This document shows, one piece after another, positions 56,852 to 64,000 of a DNA stretch of 64,000 nt. The stretch is from a bacterium. GTDB taxonomy: Bacteria > Desulfobacterota > Binatia > HRBIN30 > CADEER01. A program made the position numbers and the translations under genes. The notes under the pieces were generated by a model. The model was not told the DNA's origin and did no database searches. It saw only the letters and a list, made by a program, of their open reading frames with translations. The stretch covers positions 338,286 to 402,285 of the forward strand of contig JAHBUY010000007.1 in assembly GCA_019637795.1 (NCBI GenBank). Direction: 5' to 3'. Within the stretch, counting starts at the first letter, position 1. Every line of letters starts with the position of its first letter.

Positions 56852-58285
56852 CTACTCAAGCAGAACGGGCACCGTGAATGACGTCGAACGATTGGGATTA
56901 CTGGAACTTGTGAGGGTTAGAGTTATAGAAGACTCTTGGGAGCGTGCTTGAATACCAGGTGCCGATACCGTCACCAAGATATCGGCGCTGGCACCTGAAG
57001 CGAGCGTTATGGAGGTGGTGTTGAGATGGAGACCGAGATTTAGCGTGTCGATAACGGAGACCGCGAATGAGTCGGGTGCACCGTGATTCATGGCAGTAAA
57101 GTGGAGAGTTGCGGTCCCTCCGGGTGGTAACTCAGATGGATACTGAGGATCCGGATCCCAGTTGAGCTGGATGAATTGTGGGGTAAACAAGGTACGGCTA
57201 ACGACATTGTAAGCACCGCCGTCGCGAGTCAAACCCGAAACGGCCACCTTAAACGGCTCCGCCGGGATGTTAAACTGTCCAACATAGTCAGTAGCAGCGG
57301 CGAGCGGGTGGTTCTGAACGAAACTGACGCTCTGGACCGGTTGACCCTGGATGTCGACAAGGCGAAATGCAGCGGTTGCGTAAGGCCCGCCGATATCTGC
57401 AATGATATAGGTCGTCAGACCCGTAACGGGCTGAGTGGCAGTCACTGTCGTCAGGCCCCGGTGTACGAGTCCTTCTAGCTGCGCCAGCTGGACGATCAAT
57501 TCAACGCGGTTGGCCTGATTCGGGCACGTGCAATCGCTCCGGCATGCGCCGGGACATGTGTGCGCGTCCGCGCCGTCACATTCTTCCGTTACCTGGTTGA
57601 GTACGCCGTCACCGCAGACTGGTGGGGCCGGGGTAGCAGGAGGGGGTGCTACCCCAGAGATGAGATCAGCGATCTTGGCCACCCGGATGTCGAGATCGCT
57701 ACGGAGCTGTAAAGCTGATTGCAGGAAGCAAGCTCCAGGAAATTTGTTCAGCTTCGCCGTCCAATCGCTGTCGGCGCGCGCGCGGCAGCGCGAGAGATCG
57801 GGCGCGCTACCCTGTGTGTGGGCCTTGGCATAGGCCGTCAGGCTGCATTGCAGGTAGGTGCCGAGAGACTTTTCCTGCGCTGCCGTACAACCCGTATCGT
57901 CCAGCGAATCAAAGGTTGCGGTCGACACGATATCAGTTGCAAGGTCGACTGCCTCTCTCACCACTTGGCCGTGGCCTTGTGTTGGGCACATCCCTTTAGG
58001 GTCCGATTCGACCTTTGACCACTGCTGCGCAAAGCGATTCTGGCATGAATCGAAGAAAGGTGCGGTATGACGGGCCGTTGCATTAGCAGTGACCCGCAAA
58101 ATGCAGTTAGCGTACTTCCCGGCCGCGGTCAGCTTCGCGGCGACGCATTTCGCACCCGCGTCAGCGGCGGCGAGACCGGGTGCGGGAGTGAATGCTAAGC
58201 TGGCGCCGAGGGCGATGATCGCCGCTGCCACTGGCTTTTGGTTGATATCGCGCAGTCGGCGGCGCCTGGGGTGGGATGAGGTCAT
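56852..58285 (-). CDS. secreted protein with DUF4215 Cys-rich repeat
   Basis: A 477-residue exported protein. A basic lead (MTSSHPRRRRLRDINQKPVA) and hydrophobic core end near APGLAAADAG. An N-terminal domain (KCVAAKLTAAGKYANCILRV, ALQLRSDLDIRVAKIADLIS) resembles the one in the DGR target. A DUF4215-type Myxococcus repeat follows (CGDGVLNQVTEECDGADAHT). The C-terminal 200 residues are beta-sandwich-like (ELPPGGTATLHFTAMNHGAP). It is first of the three-gene low-GC operon 58285-53563. Its start is uncertain because the ATG at 58283-58285 has only a weak ribosome site. Confidence 0.72.
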   Translation of the reverse strand: MTSSHPRRRRLRDINQKPVAAAIIALGASLAFTPAPGLAAADAGAKCVAAKLTAAGKYANCILRVTANATARHTAPFFDSCQNRFAQQWSKVESDPKGMCPTQGHGQVVREAVDLATDIVSTATFDSLDDTGCTAAQEKSLGTYLQCSLTAYAKAHTQGSAPDLSRCRARADSDWTAKLNKFPGACFLQSALQLRSDLDIRVAKIADLISGVAPPPATPAPPVCGDGVLNQVTEECDGADAHTCPGACRSDCTCPNQANRVELIVQLAQLEGLVHRGLTTVTATQPVTGLTTYIIADIGGPYATAAFRLVDIQGQPVQSVSFVQNHPLAAATDYVGQFNIPAEPFKVAVSGLTRDGGAYNVVSRTLFTPQFIQLNWDPDPQYPSELPPGGTATLHFTAMNHGAPDSFAVSVIDTLNLGLHLNTTSITLASGASADILVTVSAPGIQARSQESSITLTLTSSSNPNRSTSFTVPVLLE

Positions 58286-58427
58286 TGGAAGAGGCGAACA
58301 GGATTTCAAGTGTCTAGAATGTCCTATAGCAGGTGGCCTGATGTCAACGAAAACGCGATCCGCCCGCGTCGCTGGGTCCAAGCAGAAACGCCTTGACGAA
58401 GCGCGGGGCGGCTCTAGGGTCTCTTGA

Positions 58428-59258
58428 TTGCCACGTGCTTCTCGAGGGGGGGCCGCCACGCCGATACGACACACCAATCCTGCAGACAGACAGCTCACCG
58501 TGGGTGAGCGCGCTGTCCCCTACCCTGCCGCACCTTGGGATCCAGCCACGGCGCCTACCGCCGAGCTTGTCGCCATGCTGCTCGACATTGACCGCAACGT
58601 TGCCCTAAACCTCGCCGGCGGCGATCTCGGCCAGCTCGCGGTTGCGACCGCGTATGAGCTGACCGCCATGGGCCTTCCGCCGGCTGGTATTGAACGGCTG
58701 TGGACGCTCTTCGAATTCGCCAGGCGCTACAGCGAACGGGAATTCCCCGTCGGCGAGCCGTTCCGCTGCTCGGCCGACATCTACGGACATTTCCGCGAGC
58801 GGCTCGCGACCGAGCGCGTCGAGTTCTTCTATGCAGTCCTGCTCGACAACAAGCACCGCAAGCTGCGCGACGTTCTCCTCTCCAAGGGCTCGCTGACGGC
58901 GAGCATCGTCCACCCGCGCGACGCCTACTTGCCTGTAATTCGCTACAGTGCCGCCGCGGTAATCTTCGTCCATAATCACCCAAGCGGCGATCCGACGCCG
59001 AGCCGCGAGGATCTGGATATCACCCGCCGGCTCCGTGAGGTCGGCGAGCTGATCGGCGTGCGCGTGCTGGACCACATCGTGATCGGCCAGGGCCGCTACG
59101 TCTCCTTCGTTGATGACGGCTATTGGGATGGCGCGCTTCCTCCTTCCCTGGCGTCTTCGGGCAAAGTGAGCGAGCCCGCCGGTGCCGCAGAAGCGCTCCA
59201 TACGCCACCCGCCGACCCTGCCCGCCGACCGAAATCCGCCGTGTTTCCAAAGACGTAG
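58428..59258 (+). CDS. RadC-like JAMM/MPN domain protein
   Basis: A 276-residue protein. Helix-hairpin-helix-like start (LAVATAYELTAMGLPPAGIE), then the RadC core: YGHFRERLATERVEFFYAVL, DNKHRKLRDVLLSKGSLTAS, IVHPRDAYLPVIRYSAAAVI, FVHNHPSGDPTPSREDLDIT (JAMM metal ligands H-x-H and D), RRLREVGELIGVRVLDHIVI. RadC-like proteins are very common in integrative elements. The role in DNA repair is doubtful. The TTG at 58428 gives the longest frame. GTG at 58500 is an alternative. The C-terminal 40 residues are Ala/Pro-rich and atypical. Confidence 0.85.
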   Translation: MPRASRGGAATPIRHTNPADRQLTVGERAVPYPAAPWDPATAPTAELVAMLLDIDRNVALNLAGGDLGQLAVATAYELTAMGLPPAGIERLWTLFEFARRYSEREFPVGEPFRCSADIYGHFRERLATERVEFFYAVLLDNKHRKLRDVLLSKGSLTASIVHPRDAYLPVIRYSAAAVIFVHNHPSGDPTPSREDLDITRRLREVGELIGVRVLDHIVIGQGRYVSFVDDGYWDGALPPSLASSGKVSEPAGAAEALHTPPADPARRPKSAVFPKT

Positions 59259-59307
59259 CCGATCCCGCTTGGCGCCTCGATCCCTGCTCAGGAGCGGGCC
59301 TCAGGAT

Positions 59308-59340
59308 TGTCATGACATTGTCTGGCAGGCGTGGTATAGT
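59308..59340 (+). promoter_or_regulatory. promoter with operator palindrome for the TacAT pair
   Basis: ATGACA (59312-59317) and TATAGT (59335-59340) are separated by 17 bases. The perfect palindrome TGTCATGACA (59308-59317) overlaps the -35 box and is the likely site for the antitoxin, which would repress its own operon. The TacA ATG is at 59368 behind AGGAAAAAGA. Confidence 0.6.
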
Positions 59341-59367
59341 CGTCGGGACAAACTAGGAAAAAGATCC

Positions 59368-59655
59368 ATGCCGAATCTCGAAACCCGAAAGGAAAAGCTC
59401 GATCTGCGCCTCACGCGGTCCGCCAAACGCGCGCTTCAGAGCGCGGCGGTCGCTGCCCACCGTTCCTTGAGCGAGTTTGTTCTCGAGAGCGCGCTGGCTC
59501 GCGCCGAGGAGACCCTACCGGACCGCCGGCGATTTGGGCTGACCGCTGCGAAATGGGAGGCCTTTCAGGCTGCGCTTGCCGCGCCGCCCCGGCCGACGCC
59601 ACGCCTCAAACGGCTTCTGCGGACACAAAGCGTTTTCGAGCGCGGCCGGCGATAG
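59368..59655 (+). CDS. DUF1778 antitoxin (TacA-like)
   Basis: A 95-residue ribbon-helix-helix antitoxin: KEKLDLRLTRSAKRALQSAA, VAAHRSLSEFVLESALARAE, then a linker TLPDRRRFGLTAAKWEAFQA and a C-terminal toxin-binding tail. These are the DUF1778 features of antitoxins that partner GNAT toxins. It ends 3 bases before the toxin start. Confidence 0.9.
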   Translation: MPNLETRKEKLDLRLTRSAKRALQSAAVAAHRSLSEFVLESALARAEETLPDRRRFGLTAAKWEAFQAALAAPPRPTPRLKRLLRTQSVFERGRR

Positions 59656-59658
59656 TCC

Positions 59659-60174
59659 GTGTCAGCGCTCCGCATCGAGAAGCTGAACCGCAAGCATCCC
59701 GTCGAGGCTTTCGATTGTGGGCGTGAAGCGCTCAATCGCTTTTTGGTGCGCTACGCCTTGCCGAACCAACAAGCCGACGCGTCCCAGACGTACGTAGCCC
59801 TCTCCCATGACCGAATCGTCGGTTACTACACGCTCGTGGTCGGAGAAGTCGCGCACGAGGACGCCGCCGGCCGTCTCACCAAAGGCCTCGCTCATCACCC
59901 GGTGCCCATCATGCTCCTGGCGCGCCTGGCTGTCGCGCTTGCATCCCAGGGCAAGGGCTACGGCGCCGGCTTGTTGAAGGATGCCATGCTGCGGACCCTG
60001 CACGCCGCCGACATTGCCGGCATTCGGGCATTCACCGTGCATGCCAAGGACGACGAGGCGAGGGCGTTTTACGAGCACTTCGATTTCGTCGCGTCGCCGA
60101 CGGATCCTTACCACCTGTTCCTGCTTCTTAAGGATCTGCGCGCAGCTCTCGGCCGTCGTGGTTCCAAAGGCTGA
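59659..60174 (+). CDS. GNAT-family acetyltransferase toxin (TacT-like)
   Basis: A 171-residue GNAT protein started by GTG: EKLNRKHPVEAFDCGREALN, FLVRYALPNQQADASQTYVA, PVPIMLLARLAVALASQGKG and YGAGLLKDAMLRTL (the Q-G-x-G-x-G acetyl-CoA loop), FYEHFDFVASPTDPYHLFLL. TacT-type toxins acetylate charged tRNA and block translation. The pair is complete and intact. Confidence 0.92.
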   Translation: MSALRIEKLNRKHPVEAFDCGREALNRFLVRYALPNQQADASQTYVALSHDRIVGYYTLVVGEVAHEDAAGRLTKGLAHHPVPIMLLARLAVALASQGKGYGAGLLKDAMLRTLHAADIAGIRAFTVHAKDDEARAFYEHFDFVASPTDPYHLFLLLKDLRAALGRRGSKG

Positions 60175-60393
60175 CCATCAGCGATCCGAACGGCATCATG
60201 AGGGTGGTCTCGACATCAAGCTCGAGGCCGGGCTGTCTCTGCAGGTTTTTGGACCCCTTGGCCTTGCGGCGCTCGGCCCCCTCTCGGCTCGTCTTCCTTC
60301 ATGGCGACATTCAACATGGATCGAAGGGGCGGGAGCGATGCCCTTCGGAGTTTCCATCCTATCGTGGCTGGGTGCGCTGCGATCGCTCCCCGG

Positions 60394-60588
60394 CTACGAA
60401 GCCGTCGGCTTTAGGACTTCAGTTTCCGCCCCGCATCCATCGCAGCGGACGAACGCTTTCGACCCGCGATCAATCAAGCGAAGCTCTGATGGCTTGTCGC
60501 ACCCAGATTCCCGGTGTCGCTTGCGCGCTTCATTGAGTGCTTCATGCGTCAGTCCGTGTCGATCGCAGATTTCGTCAAAACTGGACAT
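60394..60588 (-). CDS. small zinc-ribbon-like protein
   Basis: A 64-residue protein: SSFDEICDRHGLTHEALNEA, RKRHRESGCDKPSELRLIDR, and KAFVRCDGCGAETEVLKP. The C-x-x-C at the end (CDGC) and an earlier Cys suggest a partial zinc site. AAGGAGG lies six bases before the ATG at 60586-60588, so this start is preferred to the ATG two codons upstream. It follows the relaxase region and is probably part of the mobile element. No family is known. Confidence 0.6.
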   Translation of the reverse strand: MSSFDEICDRHGLTHEALNEARKRHRESGCDKPSELRLIDRGSKAFVRCDGCGAETEVLKPTAS

Positions 60589-60694
60589 ACGCATCCTCCT
60601 TCCCTGCTCTTTCCCTTCGTGCTGAACAGGTAGACCGAACGGCCATGGGCCACAAGACTCGCGGTCCTGCTGTCCACTCAGCATAGGACCGCGC

Positions 60695-62824
60695 CTACCT
60701 CTCCAGCGTGGGGCCGCTCCGTCGGAGCAGTGAACGCCGCACGCCCTGACGCGCTGCTTCAAGGCGGGCGTCGGATAGGTCCTGGAGAAACTGCGAGGCC
60801 GAGCGTCGGTCATCGACCCGCGCCATCTGGCGCGCGAGCTCGTCGCGATCACGAGCGGTCTCCCTCGCGACAAACAGGTTCGTCGTGCCGCGATGACGCG
60901 TTAAGGCGACGTAGCTGGATGCCCGCCGCCAATGCCGCGAATGGAAGAGGTACGTCTGGTCGAGAGTCCTTCCCTGCCCCTTGTAGATCGTTCCCGCGTA
61001 TCCGTGCCGGAAGCTGTTGAACTGACCTGGCGCCGTGTTTTCCCCGACCTCGAAAGATAGAAAACGCGGCTTCCCGCTTTTGAGCCCGTCAAGTTGGATG
61101 GACACACGGCTGCCGTTGATATTGCGGATTGTGCCGACAACGCCATTGGCTAGGCCCTTGTCGCGGTCGCTGCGGTGCCGCGCCGTCCCCGTGAACTGAA
61201 TGCGGTCGCCGACGGCAAACATCTGCGCGCCGGCCTTCGTCGGCAAGCTGTGGTCGCGCCCGAGCTCGCCCAATTCTTTTCGACGCGCGCGAATGTCGCG
61301 ATTGATCTCCGCGACATCGGCGTTTGTGTAGGCGAAGACGAAGCGGCTCTTCCCCGGGGCTGCCGCCGCGTCGGCCGTATAGCGGGACACGAGGTCAGCA
61401 CGGGCCTCTTCCTGTGTGCTGGACCAACGGACCGCGCCCTTCTTCTCGAAAATCTCGATCGCGCTACGGAAGTCGCCGCCATGCATACGACGGAAGGCAT
61501 GCTGTTGTTCGGCGTCGGCGACGCGCCGCACTTCGTGGAGCTCCGCGGCCCCATGCTCTTGCCGGAGGGCCCCAAATAGACCTCCCCTCTCGATACTAGC
61601 GAGCTGGCGGTCGTCACCGGCCAGGATCAACTTGGCGCCGGCCGCATCGGCCCGCATCGTCAACTGCTGCAAATGGCGCGTGGCGAGCATCGCGGCCTCG
61701 TCGACAACCAGCACGGTCCGACGATCCCAAGTGGCGAGACCGAGTTCGAGCCGTTTCAACTCGGCGGCGATCGTCGCCGCCTGCGTGAACCCGTCGCGCT
61801 TGAGGTCTTGGACGACGGCATTGGTCCAGGCAAGGCCGATGACGCGGCAACCGGTATCTTCATAGGCGTCGCGGATGGCCGTCAGTGTCGCCGTCTTCCC
61901 TGTACCGGCGGCGCCGGCGATGATCGCAAGCGCCTTGGCGTCGGTCGCCTGGCCGAAAGCCGCGCGCTGCTCGGCATCGAGGTGCGCGTGGCGATCGAGC
62001 GTGTGCTCGCGGACGGCGTCCGTGACCCCGTGGCGCGTATCCTTAGCCCGGGCGGCGGCGTCCCGAAGGACGTCACGCTCCGCGGCCAGCACGGCGCGCG
62101 TGGTGTAGCGGGTAACGGGGTCCGAAGCTGATTCGCGCAACGGGATCACCTCGTCACGCGCAAGGATGCGGTCGGCGAATTCGTTCCTTTCGGCGCGGCT
62201 GATCACAGATTTCGCGAGGAGACGCTCAAGGTCGCGCCGCGAAAAGGTCGATCGGTCATAGGTGAGCGTCTCAAGCAGCTTTTGATGATCATGCGGATCG
62301 ATAGCCTCGCGACGGTTGCAGCGGATGACTCCCGCCTGCCGTTCGTAGGCCAGAGCCCAGGCGTTGATCTTTATGAAGTCATCCCGATCACTGAACGCAC
62401 GGCCAGTCTCAGGGTTGATGCGGGACGCGACGATGTGAAGGTGCGCGTGGTCGGTGTCATTGTGAGCGGCGAACACGGCCCGCGCGTTTTCCATCCCAAG
62501 CGCCTTCAAGGCGTCCCGAGCGGCGGCTTCCATCTGCGGTCGCGTCGGCTTTTCGTCGGGATGCCACGAGAGCGAGATGTGCAGCGCGTCCTTCTCGCAG
62601 CGTTTCGTCCGGCTCGCCTGGTTCACGGCCGCGAATTCCATGATGCGCCGGGCAAGGTCAGCGTCGACCCGGCTCTCGATCTCAAAACCGAAGCCCTGGC
62701 CGCCGAGCCAAGCGACCCGGCTCGACATGCCGGGCTGCCAATCATTACCGCGTCCCCGGCCTTGGCCGAGGATGTAGCGGACACTGCCACTGACACCCCT
62801 ACCCTTGGTGATATCCGGAACCAC
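60695..62824 (-). CDS. relaxase-helicase (MobA/TraI-like)
   Basis: A 709-residue transfer protein that nicks oriT and unwinds the transferred strand. The relaxase domain covers the first 200 residues, with the metal-binding motif HNDTDHAHLHIVASRIN (H126, H128, H130). The catalytic Tyr is likely among the N-terminal Tyr residues, such as Y17. A RecD/TraI-like helicase follows (IIAGAAGTGKTATLTAI Walker A 304-311, VLVVDEAAMLATRHLQQL Walker B, LILAGDDRQLASIERGGLFG motif III, FVFAYTNADVAEINRDIR and YVALTRHRGTTNLFV). It starts with GTG four bases after the MobC stop. The fusion of relaxase and helicase resembles the TraA type of Agrobacterium-like systems. Confidence 0.9.
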   Translation of the reverse strand: MVPDITKGRGVSGSVRYILGQGRGRGNDWQPGMSSRVAWLGGQGFGFEIESRVDADLARRIMEFAAVNQASRTKRCEKDALHISLSWHPDEKPTRPQMEAAARDALKALGMENARAVFAAHNDTDHAHLHIVASRINPETGRAFSDRDDFIKINAWALAYERQAGVIRCNRREAIDPHDHQKLLETLTYDRSTFSRRDLERLLAKSVISRAERNEFADRILARDEVIPLRESASDPVTRYTTRAVLAAERDVLRDAAARAKDTRHGVTDAVREHTLDRHAHLDAEQRAAFGQATDAKALAIIAGAAGTGKTATLTAIRDAYEDTGCRVIGLAWTNAVVQDLKRDGFTQAATIAAELKRLELGLATWDRRTVLVVDEAAMLATRHLQQLTMRADAAGAKLILAGDDRQLASIERGGLFGALRQEHGAAELHEVRRVADAEQQHAFRRMHGGDFRSAIEIFEKKGAVRWSSTQEEARADLVSRYTADAAAAPGKSRFVFAYTNADVAEINRDIRARRKELGELGRDHSLPTKAGAQMFAVGDRIQFTGTARHRSDRDKGLANGVVGTIRNINGSRVSIQLDGLKSGKPRFLSFEVGENTAPGQFNSFRHGYAGTIYKGQGRTLDQTYLFHSRHWRRASSYVALTRHRGTTNLFVARETARDRDELARQMARVDDRRSASQFLQDLSDARLEAARQGVRRSLLRRSGPTLER

Positions 62825-62827
62825 GGC

Positions 62828-63175
62828 TCACACGATGCGGCTCAGCGTCGCTTTCAATTGCGCGATCGTCTCCCGCACTTCCTCTTCGATCGCGAGCGCG
62901 CCGGTCTGGTTGGCATGGCGGGCAAGCTGATTGAGGTTGTTCCCCACGCGGCCAAGCTCAGCCACGAGAGCCATGGCATCCCTGTCGCGCGATCGAACAC
63001 GCGCCGCCGCCCCGGCGACCTCAGTCAGGAAACAGCAAGCCCGGACAAACTCGGCGAGGACGAGCCCCTTGGCGCGAGCGCGCCGTTCGAGCTCGGCGCG
63101 CTCGCTCGGCGTCAGCTGAAGGCCGAAATGGGCGGTCCGGCGTTCGCCTCTATACGATGCCCTGAGCCTTGCCAT
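62828..63175 (-). CDS. mobC: MobC-family relaxosome accessory protein
   Basis: A 115-residue protein: MARLRASYRGERRTAHFGLQ, LTPSERAELERRARAKGLVL, AEFVRACCFLTEVAGAAARV and MALVAELGRVGNNLNQLARH. The last segment, ending N-N-L-N-Q-L-A-R-H-A-N, is the MobC hallmark. It binds near oriT and helps the relaxase. The ATG at 63173-63175 is chosen because family members begin just before the R-G-E-R-R-T segment. A longer GTG-started reading runs through the inverted repeat at 63202-63220. Confidence 0.88.
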   Translation of the reverse strand: MARLRASYRGERRTAHFGLQLTPSERAELERRARAKGLVLAEFVRACCFLTEVAGAAARVRSRDRDAMALVAELGRVGNNLNQLARHANQTGALAIEEEVRETIAQLKATLSRIV

Positions 63176-63201
63176 GTGCGTTCCCAGCTCGAGGACAAGC
63201 C

Positions 63202-63220
63202 GTAATTCCGGAGGAATTAC
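63202..63220. other. candidate oriT inverted repeat
   Basis: GTAATTCC-GGA-GGAATTAC, with 8-bp perfect arms, lies 27 bases upstream of mobC and next to an AT-richer tract (CATAGCTTGCTCCCTTTTCT). Inverted repeats next to the nic site upstream of mob genes are usual for oriT. The nic position cannot be fixed from sequence alone. Confidence 0.4.
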
Positions 63221-63371
63221 ATAGCTTGCTCCCTTTTCTTTTCGACGCAACTGATTCGCCACTTCCGAGCTGAACCCAAGATAGGTCAACCCGGAAATCA
63301 CCCGTATGAGACACCTGCGACCAGGCCTCGACGCGATCCGATCTGGCCATCAGCGGTCGCCATCGCTTCAG

Positions 63372-63429
63372 GCGCCGCCGTCGACGTGATCGACGGCGGC
63401 GCGTCCCCCTCCCGTCCCCCTTCGGGGGA
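63372..63429 (-). terminator. double hairpin after the coupling-protein gene
   Basis: GCGCCGCCGTCGA (63372-63384) and its complement (63390-63402) form a 13-bp stem with a 5-base loop. TCCCCC-TTC-GGGGGA (63415-63429) forms a second short stem. Both lie within 105 bases after the minus-strand stop at 63475, so they probably terminate the coupling-protein transcript before the mob operon. Confidence 0.5.
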
Positions 63430-63474
63430 AGCGGAGGTTTTGAACCGAAATGATGAGCGGCGCGCGCTCTACGC

Positions 63475-64000
63475 TTACCCCTCGGCGTGAACTTCGCCGG
63501 CCGTAGGAATCTCCACCTTGATGTCGTGGCCATTGGAACTGGTGGGCGGTGTCGGCGTGACGCTGCCGTTAAATTGCCGGAAATCGATGCCCCAGGATCG
63601 GCGCTGCGGATCGGCGAACCAGGGCTGCTTGCATCCGCGAATCGGATTGCAGTTCTCGATGAAGACCAGCTGTGCGTCGTCGCGCATCACCATCAGCTCG
63701 TCCGGGTAGGCCAGCTGCCGCTGAACGACGTCGCGCGTATAGCTGTTGGTGGTGGTCGTACTGTTGCCGCCCACGGCGGAGCTTACGGCGTTGGCAATGC
63801 TCCTGCCGATCGAGAGCTTTTCGAGCGTCGTCAACCCGGCGAGCTTCGAAAAGTACTCGGCAGTCCTGTGGTCGCGGCTGCCGAAATTCTGCACCACGCC
63901 CGCATTGCCGACAAATGTCTCCCAGCCCTTGTCGTAGATACGCTCGAGTTGCGACAGATCCTGGACGATACCCCAGAGCTGCATGCCGAAGCCGGCCATA
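63475..64000 (-). CDS. VirD4/TraG-type coupling protein, C-terminal part (partial)
   Basis: The last 174 or more residues of a type IV coupling ATPase: GFGMQLWGIVQDLSQLERIY, DKGWETFVGNAGVVQNFGSR, DHRTAEYFSKLAGLTTLEKL, RQLAYPDELMVMRDDAQLVF. The I-V-Q-D-L-S-Q-L motif with G-N-A-G and D-x-x-T-A is the conserved end of the TraG/VirD4 ATPase core. The frame is open at the right edge, so Walker A and the membrane anchor lie outside the window. The C-terminal tail is Pro/Thr-rich. Confidence 0.92.
   Translation of the reverse strand, partial: MAGFGMQLWGIVQDLSQLERIYDKGWETFVGNAGVVQNFGSRDHRTAEYFSKLAGLTTLEKLSIGRSIANAVSSAVGGNSTTTTNSYTRDVVQRQLAYPDELMVMRDDAQLVFIENCNPIRGCKQPWFADPQRRSWGIDFRQFNGSVTPTPPTSSNGHDIKVEIPTAGEVHAEG

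Noticed and set aside
58555..59201. Minus-strand frames opposite the RadC-like gene
   Set aside because: They lack motifs, while the plus strand carries the complete JAMM motif.
60175..60393. Plus-strand frames after the TacT gene
   Set aside because: No start signal, no motif, and composition like a non-coding segment.
1..64000. CRISPR array
   Set aside because: No series of equal-length direct repeats with unique spacers was found. The Thr/Pro linkers and Cys heptads are coding repeats.

Overview
The window is about 64 kb of very GC-rich bacterial DNA. It contains no rRNA, no tRNA gene and no CRISPR array that I can see. Several secreted proteins join a Thr/Pro-rich (TPT-type) linker to a calcium-loop, dockerin-like pair (CDGNGAVGINELVLGVN type) or to Cys-rich repeats, and there are DUF3556, DUF2804 and lipase-maturation-factor proteins, a CYP125-like P450 and PntA. 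This combination fits a deltaproteobacteria-like environmental lineage such as Candidatus Binatota. That placement is an inference from architecture and not a phylogeny.

Layout, chromosomal part (1-37.5 kb). A partial pntA is followed by a TetR - GST-like - sulfatase - DUF1330 operon, a second GST, and a TIGR02147-type protein with a coupled Thr/Pro-rich lipoprotein. Next come a DUF3556 / FAD-oxidoreductase / lipase maturation factor run, a BNR-repeat protein with a MoaD-like protein, a secreted DNRLRE/PKD-like protein, a winged-helix-AAA-TPR regulator, and an ECF42-type sigma factor with its DGPF partner. An intact IS1380-family element sits inside the arm of a hairpin at 22.5-24.2 kb. A large autotransporter-repeat protein, exonuclease III, a dense block of histidine kinases and response regulators (27.5-34.9 kb), DUF2804 and a P450 close this part.

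Toxin-antitoxin / retroelement region (37.6-45.6 kb). MazEF-like and DUF433/DUF5615 modules lead into a complete diversity-generating retroelement (DGR) on the minus strand. In transcription order it holds a secreted DUF1566-type target protein (42720-44165) whose last 48 codons are the variable repeat, an Avd protein (42233-42637), the template repeat (41917-42060), a RelE/Phd-type toxin-antitoxin pair, and the reverse transcriptase (39650-41239). The two 144-bp repeats differ at 18 positions, and 16 of these are template adenines on the coding strand. The reverse transcriptase carries a C-terminal extension that resembles the mismatch-recognition domain of MutS and keeps its F-x-E motif. A frameshifted DUF433 gene and a VapBC pair lie on the far side.

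Integrative, mobilisable element (about 45.7 kb to beyond the right edge). It has a ParA/ribbon-helix-helix pair, a TrlF-type PHP-ATPase gene split by an IS630-family insertion, an unknown gene, a tyrosine recombinase, three secreted Cys-rich proteins of visibly lower GC (one with a Het-C-like domain), a RadC-like JAMM protein, a TacAT toxin-antitoxin pair, a relaxase-helicase, MobC, a candidate oriT and the end of a VirD4/TraG coupling protein. The ParA, integrase, relaxase and coupling-protein genes would handle maintenance and transfer. TrlF, the secreted trio and TacAT look like cargo. The DGR lies next to this element, and I cannot tell whether it moves with it.
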